NCBI GenBank assembly: GCA_012838995.1
Contig: DUOD01000011.1
Span: forward strand, 1 to 64,000
Direction: 5' to 3'
DNA length: 64,000 nt
Origin: Clostridiales bacterium
Lineage (GTDB): Bacteria > Bacillota > Clostridia > DUOD01
Part shown: positions 47,933-56,942 of the stretch, piece by piece
How positions within the stretch are numbered: position 1 is the stretch's first letter
How the letters are laid out: every line of letters starts with the position of its first letter
Notes under the pieces: generated by a model
Told to the model about the DNA's origin: nothing
Databases searched by the model: none
What the model saw: only the letters and a program-made list of their open reading frames with translations
Position numbers and translations under genes: made by a program

Positions 47933-48411
47933 TATTTATATTTATGTTCCAAACCTAACCCACCCCATTCTATGTTTAGTCTCATCCACCGCGCGCCAAA
48001 GGGTCCTCCCGGATTAAGGGTTTTTTGTATTATCTTCCAGTCACCCAATGGCGTGGGCGTTGTGGGCTTGCCTACCGCCACCGGGTACGTGGCTACCCCC
48101 TGCTGGTTTTCATATACCGCCATTTCTTTTTTTTCAATATCAACGGTTATTGAATAGGGTGCGGTAGTAACCTCCTGTGCTTCCCGGCTTAAGCCTATGG
48201 CGTTCCATGTATCCGGACCTACCACACCGTCCGCCGTTAACTGGTTTTCCTGCTGGAAACGGGTTACGGCATCCACAACCTCACAATCATATATCGAATC
48301 GGTAGGGCCATCATAATAACCCAGCTCTGCCAGCTTTTGCTGTACGTTTAAAACATCCGGTCCTGATAAAAAGGGATCCATTATCCTCAAAAATCTGCTG
48401 TAATAAATCAT
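47929..48411 (-). CDS. 5' half of an interrupted L,D-transpeptidase gene
   Basis: 160 codons, of which 148 belong to the ldt gene. It has a PG-binding repeat (PDVLNVQQKLAELGYYDGPTDSIYDCEVVDAVTRFQQENQLTADGVVG), then the YkuD N-terminal part (YSITVDIEKKEMAVYENQQ, TPLGDWKI, NPGGPFGARWMRLNIE). It breaks at WGG and runs into 9 unrelated residues and a stop. The catalytic half is at 42288-42683. The start has GGGGTG ahead of the ATG. With the element excised the product would be about 279 residues: PG-binding, YkuD, PG-binding. Confidence 0.92.
   Translation of the reverse strand: MIYYSRFLRIMDPFLSGPDVLNVQQKLAELGYYDGPTDSIYDCEVVDAVTRFQQENQLTADGVVGPDTWNAIGLSREAQEVTTAPYSITVDIEKKEMAVYENQQGVATYPVAVGKPTTPTPLGDWKIIQKTLNPGGPFGARWMRLNIEWGGLGLEHKYKY
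47960..47978 (-). repeat. Right attachment site (core plus imperfect repeat)
   Basis: Minus strand TAAACATAGAATGGGGTGG. The core TGGGGTGG is at 47960-47967. It differs from the left site at three of 19 positions. Confidence 0.85.
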
Positions 48412-48569
48412 AACATCACCCCTATCTTATAATATTGTTTATTTCAGTAAAAAGTTACCTTAAATATTTTTATGTAGGGATGAATATGCCGACGGTGCAT
48501 GGAGGAATAAAATAAATGTCCGGTGGTTAGAATTTTAAATACCAACAAAATTAAAGGAGTAAAAGGTTT

Positions 48570-49247
48570 ATGCTTGTATTCGTCAGAGCGCTGGTACTGT
48601 ATTTACTTGTGGTCATAGTAATGAGAATCATGGGAAAAAGGCAGATAGGCGAACTTCAGCCCTTCGAACTGGTAGTAGCAATAATGATTGCCGAATTGGC
48701 CTCGGTGCCCATGCAAGATACGGCCGTGCCTTTGATAAACGGAATCATATCCATAATAACCCTATTATTTGCCCAGGTTATGCTATCCTTTATTTCCCTT
48801 AAAAGCGTAAGGGCCAGGAAAATAATATGCGGCACCCCCAGCGTATTGATAGAAAACGGTAGAATCGTGGAACAGCAGCTGAGAAAGGAAAGATACAACA
48901 TAAACGATCTGTTGGAACAACTGCGGGCGGCAAACATGCCCAATATCGCCGATGTGGAATTTGCCATACTGGAAACAAGCGGCCAACTGAGCGTTATACC
49001 GAAATCCCAAAAGAGGACGGTTACCCCCCAGGATCTCAATATCGAGACCCAATACGAGGGACTGCCTACCACACTCATTATAGACGGAAAGGTTATCCAT
49101 TCCAACTTGAAAAAAATTAATCTCTCGGTTAATTGGCTAAAAGAGGAACTGCAAAAATGTGGTATCAAAGACACCAAAAAGGTATTGTTCGCCAGCATTG
49201 ACACATCGGGTCAATTGTATTGTCAACAAAAATCCTTAAAGGAATGA
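48570..49247 (+). CDS. YetF/DUF421 family membrane protein
   Basis: 225 residues: two to three N-terminal membrane helices (FVRALVLYLLVVIVMRIMGKRQIGEL) and a cytoplasmic domain with repeated beta-alpha units (IADVEFAILETSGQLSVIPK, DTKKVLFASIDTSGQLYCQ). This is the DUF421/YetF family, linked to spore-related genes in several bacilli. The gene following is DUF4363, its usual partner. AAAGGAG precedes the ATG. Function is not defined. Confidence 0.9.
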   Translation: MLVFVRALVLYLLVVIVMRIMGKRQIGELQPFELVVAIMIAELASVPMQDTAVPLINGIISIITLLFAQVMLSFISLKSVRARKIICGTPSVLIENGRIVEQQLRKERYNINDLLEQLRAANMPNIADVEFAILETSGQLSVIPKSQKRTVTPQDLNIETQYEGLPTTLIIDGKVIHSNLKKINLSVNWLKEELQKCGIKDTKKVLFASIDTSGQLYCQQKSLKE

Positions 49248-49262
49248 TACGGGAGAGTAGAA

Positions 49263-49643
49263 ATGAGAATAGTCGCAATAATGCTTGTCATCATACTGGC
49301 CTTTTTCGCCATGTCTATTTTTGTACAAATACAAATGAAAAAAACCGCAGAGCAACTGCTTGGAAAGCTGGACACCGTCGAAGATTGCATAGAAAAAGGA
49401 GAATGGACCTTGGGAAGGCAGCACATGGAAGAATTAAAGGCATCCTGGACCCGGGTTAGGAAAAAATGGGAAATTATCCATAATCATAAGGAAATCGATG
49501 ATATCGATGTTACCGTTGTCAAGGTAGACCGGTTTATAAAAATGCGGGAAAAACCCTCCGCCATGGCGGAGATAGCGGCATTGCGACTGTATATATCCCA
49601 TATACCTGAAAAGGAAGCATTCAGATTAAGCAACCTACTATAG
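49263..49643 (+). CDS. DUF4363 family protein
   Basis: 126 residues: one N-terminal membrane helix (IVAIMLVIILAFFAMSIFVQI) then a helical domain (WTLGRQHMEELKASWTRVRKKWEIIHNHKE...). It fits DUF4363 and follows the YetF-like gene by 15 bases, so the two are co-expressed. The function is unknown. Confidence 0.82.
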   Translation: MRIVAIMLVIILAFFAMSIFVQIQMKKTAEQLLGKLDTVEDCIEKGEWTLGRQHMEELKASWTRVRKKWEIIHNHKEIDDIDVTVVKVDRFIKMREKPSAMAEIAALRLYISHIPEKEAFRLSNLL

Positions 49644-49756
49644 CTCAAGCAAAAGTGTTGGTTAGCCCGTCCGGCATAACATTCCAAATTTACTTTATGA
49701 ATATTATTTAATTCCCTTTCAAAAACTAATGTAAGAAAAGGAAAGGAGGTAATTTT

Positions 49757-49939
49757 ATGTCCGGTAGGGTAAGCAGGACAAACAACCCCATATCCAGGGT
49801 GAAATGCGTGGTGAATACCTGTCAGTACTATGAAAGCGGGGATCATTGTGTTGCCAATGAAATAGAAGTACAGCCAAGAAATGCCAGCAACAGCGAAGAA
49901 ACCGACTGCGCAACCTTCACCCCCAGGGGAAGTATGTAA
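49757..49939 (+). CDS. DUF1540 domain protein
   Basis: 60 residues with the DUF1540 cysteine pattern: RVKCVVNTCQYYESGDHCVANEIEVQ ... TDCATF. The cysteines probably bind a metal. GGAGG precedes the ATG. Small DUF1540 proteins are common in spore formers. Nothing else is known. Confidence 0.85.
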   Translation: MSGRVSRTNNPISRVKCVVNTCQYYESGDHCVANEIEVQPRNASNSEETDCATFTPRGSM

Positions 49940-49957
49940 AATCAGTCAAAAATATAT

Positions 49958-49981
49958 AAGGCAGATGTACATCTGCCTTAG
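49958..49981. terminator. Hairpin between DUF1540 gene and typA
   Basis: AAGGCAGATGTACATCTGCCTT, a perfect 11-bp palindrome between converging genes. The U-run is weak on both strands, so terminator function is probable but not certain. Confidence 0.65.
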
Positions 49982-51807
49982 CCTTTATTTTTCTTATTAA
50001 TTGCTTTGGCTCTTTTATTTGGATCCAGTATCTTTTTTCTTATACGAATGGTACTGGGCGTTATCTCTACTAATTCGTCATCATCGATAAATTCCAACGC
50101 CTGTTCTAAAGTCAATTTCTTCGGCGGGACCAGCCTCAGCGCTTCATCGGCACCGGCAGCCCTTATATTTGTCACATGTTTCTTTTTACATACATTAACT
50201 TCAATATCACCTGGACGGTTGTGCTGTCCTACTACCATACCCTGGTACACCATGGTCCCCGGCTCGATAAACAACACACCCCGGTCCTGGGCATTATACA
50301 AGCCATAGGTTACCGCCTTACCGGTTTCATAGGCGACTAAAGACCCCTGGGGCCTTGAAACAATATCGCCCTTGTATGGTTGATACCCGCTAAATACGGA
50401 ATTCATAACCCCGTTACCCCGAGTATCCGTCAAAAACTCCGACCTGTATCCAAACAACCCCCTGGACGGTATGGAAAACTCCAGTCTTACATGGCCGCCC
50501 ATGGTATTCTCCATATTAACCAGCTCTCCCTTTCTCTTGCCCAGCTTTTCTATTACTACACCGGTGAATTCCTCGGGTACGTCTATGATAACGGTTTCCA
50601 TGGGCTCATGGATTTTTCCGTCTATTTCCTTATACACCGCCATTGGCTTGGAAACCTGGAACTCATACCCTTCCCTGCGCATGGTTTCTATTAATATGGA
50701 TAAATGGAGTTCTCCCCTACCAAGGACCTTGAAGGCATCGGGGGATTGGGTATTCTCCACCCTTAAGCTGACGTCGGTTTGGAGCTCCTTGTACAATCGC
50801 TCCCTTAGGTTCCGAGATGTGACATATTTACCTTCCTCACCGGCAAAGGGACTGTCATTTGCCGAAAAAACCATGGCCACGGTGGGTTCGGATATATCCA
50901 CAAAGGGTAAGGGCTCAACACAATCGACATCGCATATGGTATCGCCGATATTGATTTGCTCTATACCCGATATGGCTATAATATCGCCCAGCATGGCCGA
51001 CTCAACTTCCACCCTCTTAAGCCCTTCAAACTGATACAGGTTGCTTACCTTCACCCTAACATTATCTCCCCTGTTATTACACAGCACGGCATCCTGTCCG
51101 CTGGATATCCTACCCCTTTCCACCTTACCAATGGCAATCCTTCCTACATAATCATTGTAATCGATGGTGGAGACCAGCACTTGCAGGGGCCGGTCTACAT
51201 AGCCTGAAGGGGCGGGAATGTATTGTATGATGGTATCAAAGAGGGGCTTGAGATTGACCCCCTGTTTATCTATATCCAAAGACGCAGTGCCGTACTTTCC
51301 GGAAACATAAACAAAGGGACATTCAAGCTGCTGTTCATCGGCGTTGAGCTCTATAAGCAGGTCCAGTACTTCGTCAACCACTTCTTCAACCCTGGCATCC
51401 GGCCTGTCAATTTTGTTCACCGCCGCAATTACGGGATGACCCTGCTCCAATGCCTTCCTTAGCACAAATTTAGTTTGGGGCATAACGCCTTCAAAGGCGT
51501 CCACGAGAAGGAGGACGCCATTGACCATCTTGAGTACCCTTTCAACTTCCCCGCTAAAATCGGCATGTCCGGGTGTATCTACTATATTGATTTTTGTATT
51601 GTTATAATAAATAGCAGTATTCTTCGATAATATGGTAATACCCCGCTCCCTCTCAAGGTCGTTAGAATCCATTACCCGTTCCTGTACCACCTGGTTTTCC
51701 CTGAAGATTCCTCCCTGCCTAAGCATTTGATCCACCAAAGTGGTCTTTCCGTGGTCTACATGGGCAATAATTGCTATATTTCGCACATCATCTCTTTTTA
51801 CTTCCAA
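49978..51807 (-). CDS. typA: GTPase TypA/BipA
   Basis: 609 residues, full length. The G motifs are clear: [45 protein letters not shown]-like domains and the TypA C-terminal domain ([19 protein letters not shown]) follow. It is a ribosome-binding translational GTPase that helps stress and low-temperature ribosome assembly. Confidence 0.98.
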   Translation of the reverse strand: MEVKRDDVRNIAIIAHVDHGKTTLVDQMLRQGGIFRENQVVQERVMDSNDLERERGITILSKNTAIYYNNTKINIVDTPGHADFSGEVERVLKMVNGVLLLVDAFEGVMPQTKFVLRKALEQGHPVIAAVNKIDRPDARVEEVVDEVLDLLIELNADEQQLECPFVYVSGKYGTASLDIDKQGVNLKPLFDTIIQYIPAPSGYVDRPLQVLVSTIDYNDYVGRIAIGKVERGRISSGQDAVLCNNRGDNVRVKVSNLYQFEGLKRVEVESAMLGDIIAISGIEQINIGDTICDVDCVEPLPFVDISEPTVAMVFSANDSPFAGEEGKYVTSRNLRERLYKELQTDVSLRVENTQSPDAFKVLGRGELHLSILIETMRREGYEFQVSKPMAVYKEIDGKIHEPMETVIIDVPEEFTGVVIEKLGKRKGELVNMENTMGGHVRLEFSIPSRGLFGYRSEFLTDTRGNGVMNSVFSGYQPYKGDIVSRPQGSLVAYETGKAVTYGLYNAQDRGVLFIEPGTMVYQGMVVGQHNRPGDIEVNVCKKKHVTNIRAAGADEALRLVPPKKLTLEQALEFIDDDELVEITPSTIRIRKKILDPNKRAKAINKKNKG

Positions 51808-51899
51808 ACAAATTCCACCTCTGCAGTTTCAAAATTAATCACAGAAAATATTTTAATACAGCAAAAATTCTTTATCAATAAAATCCTTAAACACCCATA

Positions 51900-52571
51900 T
51901 TATTTTTTAATAATTTTTTTCAATTTACCCCTGGGGCTAAATATTGCTTTAATATCATCGGTAATGGTTCTATGAACTATTCCCTTGGGGTCCTTACCTA
52001 CGACGGTATATGCCAGTTGTATGGAAGGACCGATCAGGAAGGCGGATACAACGGTACCTATGCCTACCGGGCCTCCGAACAGAAAACCTATAGCCACCAC
52101 GCAAACCTCTATAACAGTCCTCACCTTCCAAACCCGGGCAGAAAATCTTTTGCTCAATCCGATCATTAGCCCGTCCCTAGGCCCGATACCCAAAGCCGAA
52201 TTCATATAAAAAAAAGTAGCCCATCCCATGGTTATGATCCCCAATAAAAGCATAATTATCTTTGCAGGCAATGAATTGGCACTGACTATCAAACCGTGGT
52301 CTTGTATTATATCAATAAACAAACCAATAAAATACATGTTGAAAATTGTGCCCCAGCCTATTCTTTCTTTCAAAAAATAATTTACTACTATCAATACCAC
52401 GCCTACTATTTGACTGACCTTACCGATTGTAAGACCGGTCATACTGGAAAGCCCCAGGTGAAACACGTCCCAGGGAGATGCACCGAGGTTGGCATGTATG
52501 GTTAGAAGTATGCCTATGCTATACAAAAACAGCCCCAGAAATAATAATAAAAACCGTTTGACCAAATCCAT
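51900..52571 (-). CDS. YczE/YitT-type membrane protein
   Basis: About 223 residues with five to six membrane helices. The YczE signature is seen near the start (LTIHANLGASPWDVFHLGLS) and in GIGPRDGLMIGLS. Function is not established. The track ORF adds 57 unsupported residues; the ATG at 52571 has GGAG upstream and begins MDLVKRFLLLFLGLFLYSIGI as in the family. Confidence 0.83.
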   Translation of the reverse strand: MDLVKRFLLLFLGLFLYSIGILLTIHANLGASPWDVFHLGLSSMTGLTIGKVSQIVGVVLIVVNYFLKERIGWGTIFNMYFIGLFIDIIQDHGLIVSANSLPAKIIMLLLGIITMGWATFFYMNSALGIGPRDGLMIGLSKRFSARVWKVRTVIEVCVVAIGFLFGGPVGIGTVVSAFLIGPSIQLAYTVVGKDPKGIVHRTITDDIKAIFSPRGKLKKIIKK

Positions 52572-52773
52572 TGCCGCATATTCTCCTTTATTAAAGCTTT
52601 TAACATTGGTAAATGTCACTATAAGATTGTACAGCCCTATGGGTATATAGTCAACATTAAAATCCCAATGCTTGGCCTTCCGGGCATATATCCACGATAA
52701 TATGCCAATTATTGTCGAGAATATATTATACTTACCATACAAATAATAGTAAAAAAAAGGAGGAGATAATTAT

Positions 52774-52989
52774 ATGAATATTACACCGGCGGAAATGCTG
52801 TCGCTCCGTGACCTGTTGGGAATGGAAATGCAAGCCCTGGCCACGGCCAAAGCATCGGAAAAGTTGATAACCCACGATGAATTAAAGACTTTGTCCCAGT
52901 CGACCATACATGCAATAGAAGCCAGGATAATGGCTTTGCAAAAATTTATTGAGGACAATGAAGTAATCGCCCTGAAAGGAGTGCAGTAA
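52774..52989 (+). CDS. Small spore-coat-associated protein
   Basis: 71 helical residues (NITPAEMLSLRDLLGMEMQALATAKASEKLITHDELKTLSQ). AGGAGG precedes the ATG. It is one base upstream of a CotF-like gene, a pairing seen in clostridia. A coat role is inferred from that neighbour. Confidence 0.65.
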   Translation: MNITPAEMLSLRDLLGMEMQALATAKASEKLITHDELKTLSQSTIHAIEARIMALQKFIEDNEVIALKGVQ

Positions 52990-53295
52990 ATGGCTTTGTT
53001 TAAAAACATGATGAAGGAATCGATGGATGGGTTTAATGACCGGGTAATCGCAATGAATATGCTATCCGGTGCCAAAGGCGGTGCCATAACATACTTAATG
53101 GCCGCCCTTGAAGCATCCACTCCTGAAGTAAAAAGAATGTACTCTGAATATATAACCCAATACTTAATGGCCCATCAAAATATAACGGAACTATGTATTA
53201 AATACGGATGGTACAAGCCCTATGAACAACCGGATACCCAGCTGGCACAAGCTTATTCCTTTTCTAAAGAAGCGGTAAGGCTGGAAGCCCACTAA
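52990..53295 (+). CDS. CotF-like spore coat protein
   Basis: 101 residues that fit the CotF domain (ferritin-like helices): FNDRVIAMNMLSGAKGGAITYLMAALEASTPEVKRMYSEYITQYLMAHQNITELCIKYGWYKPYEQP. It is translationally coupled to the small gene before it. CotF-family proteins are coat components or related spore proteins. Confidence 0.78.
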   Translation: MALFKNMMKESMDGFNDRVIAMNMLSGAKGGAITYLMAALEASTPEVKRMYSEYITQYLMAHQNITELCIKYGWYKPYEQPDTQLAQAYSFSKEAVRLEAH

Positions 53296-53300
53296 AATAG

Positions 53301-53342
53301 ATAACGGCGGACCGTAGGTATAAGTCCGTCGTTATATTTTTT
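53301..53342 (+). terminator. Terminator of the coat-protein pair
   Basis: ATAACGGCGGAC and GTCCGTCGTTAT form a 12-bp stem with one G-T pair, followed by ATTTTTTATT. Confidence 0.88.
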
Positions 53343-53350
53343 ATTAAAAT

Positions 53351-53376
53351 TAAAACAAAAAACGGATGCATCCGTT
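53351..53376 (-). terminator. Terminator of tRNA-Leu(GAG)
   Basis: On the minus strand AACGGATGCATCCGTT forms a stem followed by a T-rich run (TTTTTGTTTTAATT). Confidence 0.8.
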
Positions 53377-53388
53377 AAATCCGTTTTA

Positions 53389-53474
53389 TGGTGCGAGAGA
53401 CGGGACTTGAACCCGTACGCCATAAAGACACACGCCCCTCAAACGTGCCTGTCTGCCAGTTCCAGCACTCTCGC
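53389..53474 (-). tRNA. tRNA-Leu (anticodon GAG)
   Basis: 86 bases with a long variable arm, acceptor stem GCGAGAG/CTCTCGC, T-loop GGTTCAAGTCC, and encoded CCA. The anticodon stem CACGT/GCGTG encloses TTGAGGG, giving GAG. It reads CUC and CUU. Confidence 0.97.
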
Positions 53475-53546
53475 ACTTTGGCCCGTTTGTTATAATTGCC
53501 GGGCTTTTGAGTTCATAAAATATTATAGCTTTACTATTATCGTATG

Positions 53547-55238
53547 TCAAGTTGAATTATCTTGGATGGCATCCTTGCCATCGGCGGTATCGTCCTTAGG
53601 GGGAATTATATACCACTCTTCTATGCCATCAAACAACTGATCCTCTCTAACAGGATTTACGCCTTTAATTTTATCCTTAATGAGCAGCGATGAAGTTCTG
53701 TAATACAGGCTAATATACGGCAACTCCTCGGTAAACAGGGTCTGGATATCGCCGTAAATTTTTTTTATGGTGTCTTCATCCGCAGTCCAGTTCAACCTGT
53801 CCAATAACCCGTCCAATCTCACATTTGAATAGGATACAAAATTACTGCCCTCTTCAATGTTATTGGAATGAAGGGCAAAGCCCAGGTTGTATTTCGGTGA
53901 AAAGTTCCATCCCACAAGTGCCATATCAAAATTCTTATCCTGCAGCCGATTAGTTAACTGTTCTTCATCCAGTAATTGGACGTCAACCTGCATACCTACC
54001 TGGCTAAGGTTTTCCTTTATGACATCGGCCACCTGGCATCTTATTTCATTATCCTTGTTGACAAGCAAGGTAAAGGTTAAACTTGCTTTCTTGTCACCCA
54101 TATCCTTGGAGAAAATATTGTTTTCCCCCAGCATTCGCCAGCCGGCTTCCTGGAGCAGTCTTGTGGATTTGCCGGGATTATACCTGTATTTATCCGACGT
54201 CGGGGCATACATCCAGCAATTGGGCGGTATGGGTGTATCGACTATAACGCCATGGCCCAGCAAAATATTGGCCAGTATTTCTTCCCTGTCTATTGCATAT
54301 GCTATAGCCTGCCTTACTTCCCTTTGCCGCAGTGCAATATTCTCAAAATTCAGTGCAAGAAATTCATAATCGGTGGTCATTAATTTATGATAATTTATAT
54401 CCCCGGCTTCTTCATATTTTCTTGAATTAACAGCATCGGTGTGTACAAAGTCAGTTTGCCCGGTTTCAAAGGTAGCTATGACGCTCTTTTTGTCCGGTAC
54501 CAGCATTACTTCGATTTCATCTATATAGGGCCTTCCCTTCCACCAGCCTTCAAACCTTTCTAAATAAAAGCCTTTGCGCCTATGGTATTCACGTATCCTG
54601 TACGGACCGGTTCCCAGGGGTACGTCGGCATTCTCGTCCAGTATGTCATTAACACCTCCATACTGTTTAGACGACAGAACGGGAAAGGTAAACGCCCCCA
54701 GAACGTCTTTATACCCCGTCTCAAAAGTAACTTCTAAGGTGGTATCGTCTATTACTTTGTAACGGGTAATATGTTTTAAATCCTCTGCGTATACAGACTG
54801 TATCCTTTCATCCCGCAGCACGTCAAGGGTAAACTTTACATCTTGTGCACTTAAGAATTCCCCGTCATGCCATTTTACGTTTTCCCTCAGCTTAAATACA
54901 ATGGTTTTGCTCTCCTCATCAACTGACCATGTTTTAGCCAAAGCCGGAGTAATTTTTAACTGGTCATCGTACTTTACCAACCCTTCGTATACCATGCTGA
55001 AAAAATTTTTTTCTTCATAATTGGCAACCAGCAAGGGATTGCCGGAAGACAAGCCGGGCAGGGAAAAGACCAGCTTGCCACCGTGAACGGGTGAAAGCTC
55101 CTCTTGCTGTTGCTGCTGCTCGGGTGCTTGGGAGATGTCCGTTTGGTCTTCCGGTTGCAGCCAAACACAACCGAAAACACCCAGCAATATATATATCAAT
55201 ATTGCAAAAACTAAGAATATTTTTATCCCTCTATACAT
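53547..55238 (-). CDS. Peptide/solute-binding lipoprotein (SBP_bac_5)
   Basis: 563 residues, OppA/DppA-like. Signal peptide with a lipobox ending VFGC, a short poly-Gln stretch, then the family 5 fold (YEGLVKYDDQLKITPALAKTWSVDEESKTIVFKLRENVKWHDGEFLSAQDVKFTLDVL). It is the extracellular receptor of an ABC peptide importer, but no permease or ATPase genes are next to it. GAGGAG precedes the ATG. Confidence 0.92.
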   Translation of the reverse strand: MYRGIKIFLVFAILIYILLGVFGCVWLQPEDQTDISQAPEQQQQQEELSPVHGGKLVFSLPGLSSGNPLLVANYEEKNFFSMVYEGLVKYDDQLKITPALAKTWSVDEESKTIVFKLRENVKWHDGEFLSAQDVKFTLDVLRDERIQSVYAEDLKHITRYKVIDDTTLEVTFETGYKDVLGAFTFPVLSSKQYGGVNDILDENADVPLGTGPYRIREYHRRKGFYLERFEGWWKGRPYIDEIEVMLVPDKKSVIATFETGQTDFVHTDAVNSRKYEEAGDINYHKLMTTDYEFLALNFENIALRQREVRQAIAYAIDREEILANILLGHGVIVDTPIPPNCWMYAPTSDKYRYNPGKSTRLLQEAGWRMLGENNIFSKDMGDKKASLTFTLLVNKDNEIRCQVADVIKENLSQVGMQVDVQLLDEEQLTNRLQDKNFDMALVGWNFSPKYNLGFALHSNNIEEGSNFVSYSNVRLDGLLDRLNWTADEDTIKKIYGDIQTLFTEELPYISLYYRTSSLLIKDKIKGVNPVREDQLFDGIEEWYIIPPKDDTADGKDAIQDNST

Positions 55239-55247
55239 TTCTCTCCT

Positions 55248-56282
55248 CTATTTAATCTTATACAATTTCTTATTCTCCGTTATTCCCGGTATCCTTCCTC
55301 TCTTGGCAACGGGCTTGCCTTCTACCTCTTTTATATCCATGGTCATATCGATGGCCGGTGCACCGGATATATAGCTGCCCACTCCAAAGGAATCCGCACC
55401 GCATTCCGAAAGTTCGGCTATCCTCTCCGGCGTCAAACCCCCGGATACAAATATCTTAACATGTTTGTAGCCTTTCATATCCAACCGCGCCCTTAATTCT
55501 TTTATAAGGTCCAAGGTCACCCCGCCCCTTTCGCTGGGAGTGTCCAGCCTAACGCCGTATAATTTGTCTTTTAAATGGTTTGCTATCCTCAACGCCTCTT
55601 CTACCTCGTCTTTAAAGGTATCCACCAGTATTATCCTGGGATCCTCCGGAGGCATGCTCTCGTCATAGGCCTTGGCGATTGTAAGGGTATCCCCGGCTAT
55701 GAGAAAGGCTGCGTGGGGAACTGTCCCCGCCGGTTCCTTGCCCATTAGCTTTGCACCCAATATACAACTGGCGTTGTCGGCACCTCCTACAATGGCCGCC
55801 CTTTCCATTACCGGAGCCACCGACGGGTGTACATGCCGGGCGCCAAAGCATAAAAAGGGTTTATCTTTGCAGGCCTCACGGCACCTTCTTGCAGCAGTGG
55901 CCCAGCCGGACGAGCTGGCTAGGCATCCCAAAATAGCCGTTTCAAAAATACCGAAATCCTCGTATTTGCCCCTTATCCTCATAAGGGTTTCCTTGGCTTT
56001 AAAGCTCTCCCCTTCTTTTACTGCCCATATCTCCACGGGCTTATCTTTAAGCAAATTCTGTGCTTCCTTAACACCGGCCAACACTCCCTCTTTACGGGCG
56101 AAAATCTCTGCCGTTACCACCTTGGACGCAAGGTTTTCATGACGCAGTATATCCATCGTCCTGACAAAGTAGATATCTGTAGTAGCCCCGGATAATATCT
56201 CATCATGATTTGCCGAAAACAGCACTCTATCTTTTTCTACCTTTAGTTTTTTAACATCATCCAAAGTTTTTAGCTCTTGCAT
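55248..56282 (-). CDS. Nicotinate phosphoribosyltransferase
   Basis: About 344 residues from the ATG at 56282 with AGGAAGGA upstream; the track start is 18 codons earlier. Family features are ARHVHPSVAPVMERAAIVGGADNAS, PAGTVPHAAFLIAGD and VDTFKDEVEEAL, with the phosphate site VSGGLTPERIAEL. It makes nicotinate mononucleotide in NAD salvage. The call between NAPRTase and a close relative (quinolinate-type) favours NAPRTase. Confidence 0.88.
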   Translation of the reverse strand: MQELKTLDDVKKLKVEKDRVLFSANHDEILSGATTDIYFVRTMDILRHENLASKVVTAEIFARKEGVLAGVKEAQNLLKDKPVEIWAVKEGESFKAKETLMRIRGKYEDFGIFETAILGCLASSSGWATAARRCREACKDKPFLCFGARHVHPSVAPVMERAAIVGGADNASCILGAKLMGKEPAGTVPHAAFLIAGDTLTIAKAYDESMPPEDPRIILVDTFKDEVEEALRIANHLKDKLYGVRLDTPSERGGVTLDLIKELRARLDMKGYKHVKIFVSGGLTPERIAELSECGADSFGVGSYISGAPAIDMTMDIKEVEGKPVAKRGRIPGITENKKLYKIK

Positions 56283-56378
56283 AATGCAGATTCCTTCCTT
56301 TCTTTCGTAGGGACACATAAAACCCCTCGTAGCCAATTGACTTTATAATAAACTAAAAATTTTTTTATATCAATAGTT

Positions 56379-56939
56379 TCAGCCTAAATTGTACAGTTCT
56401 TTATACTTTACATAATATTTTAACGTTTTTTCGACAAAGTTGCGTGTTTCAGTATACGGTATTTTGTGCAATGTCTTTCCGTCATTACTATACTGCCTAC
56501 TGTTTAACCATTTTACCACATTCCCGCGACCGCCGTTATAGGCAGCCAGTATTAGGGTGATGTCTTCTCCAAATTGCAATCTTAAATTGTTAATATACCA
56601 GCAGCCAAACTCTATATTAGTATCGGGATCGAACAGCATATCCTCATCAAAATCCTGTAAATTTAGCTTTTTGGCTATCCATCGCCCGGTTTCGGGCGTT
56701 ATCTGCATCAAGCCCCGGGCTTCCTTATGGGAAACCGCATCTTTCCTAAAACTGCTTTCTGCCATAATCACCGCCGCTACTAAATTGGGGTCAAGGTCGT
56801 ACTTGGATGCGTAGTTTAATATATGGTGCTCATATTTTAAGGGGTAAATCATTTTCTCATATGACTCGGAATTTAGTTTTATAATCATTATAATTACAAA
56901 GATCAACAATAATATTACAATCGTTGTAGCCCTTCTCAC
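56379..56939 (-). CDS. Lytic transglycosylase (SLT domain)
   Basis: 186 residues. An N-terminal hydrophobic segment (TTIVILLLIFVIIMII) serves as membrane anchor or signal. The SLT domain has the catalytic glutamate in AESSFRKDAV, GLMQITPETG, and AYNGGRGNV. It cleaves peptidoglycan glycan strands. It follows coaE by 3 bases and may be co-transcribed with polA-coaE. Confidence 0.92.
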   Translation of the reverse strand: MRRATTIVILLLIFVIIMIIKLNSESYEKMIYPLKYEHHILNYASKYDLDPNLVAAVIMAESSFRKDAVSHKEARGLMQITPETGRWIAKKLNLQDFDEDMLFDPDTNIEFGCWYINNLRLQFGEDITLILAAYNGGRGNVVKWLNSRQYSNDGKTLHKIPYTETRNFVEKTLKYYVKYKELYNLG

Positions 56940-56942
56940 AAT

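Larger units (their letters stand above)
42676..47967. mobile_element. 5.3-kb intervening element inside an L,D-transpeptidase gene
   Basis: The two halves of one ldt gene flank this DNA. Both junctions carry TGGGGTGG in the same reading frame (TGG GGT GG.), and recombination between them rebuilds [12 protein letters not shown], the usual YkuD sequence. The core-to-core distance is 5284 bp. The element carries acd-etfB-etfA, a 38-residue ORF and a large serine recombinase whose gene ends 28 bp from the right core. No phage structural or replication genes are seen. Excision, and its timing, is inferred by analogy with skin, SPbeta/spsM and nifD elements. Confidence 0.88.

Noticed and set aside
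42676-47967. Prophage or conjugative element
   Set aside because: No capsid, tail, portal, terminase, relaxase or replication gene is present; only a recombinase, a small ORF and a metabolic operon.
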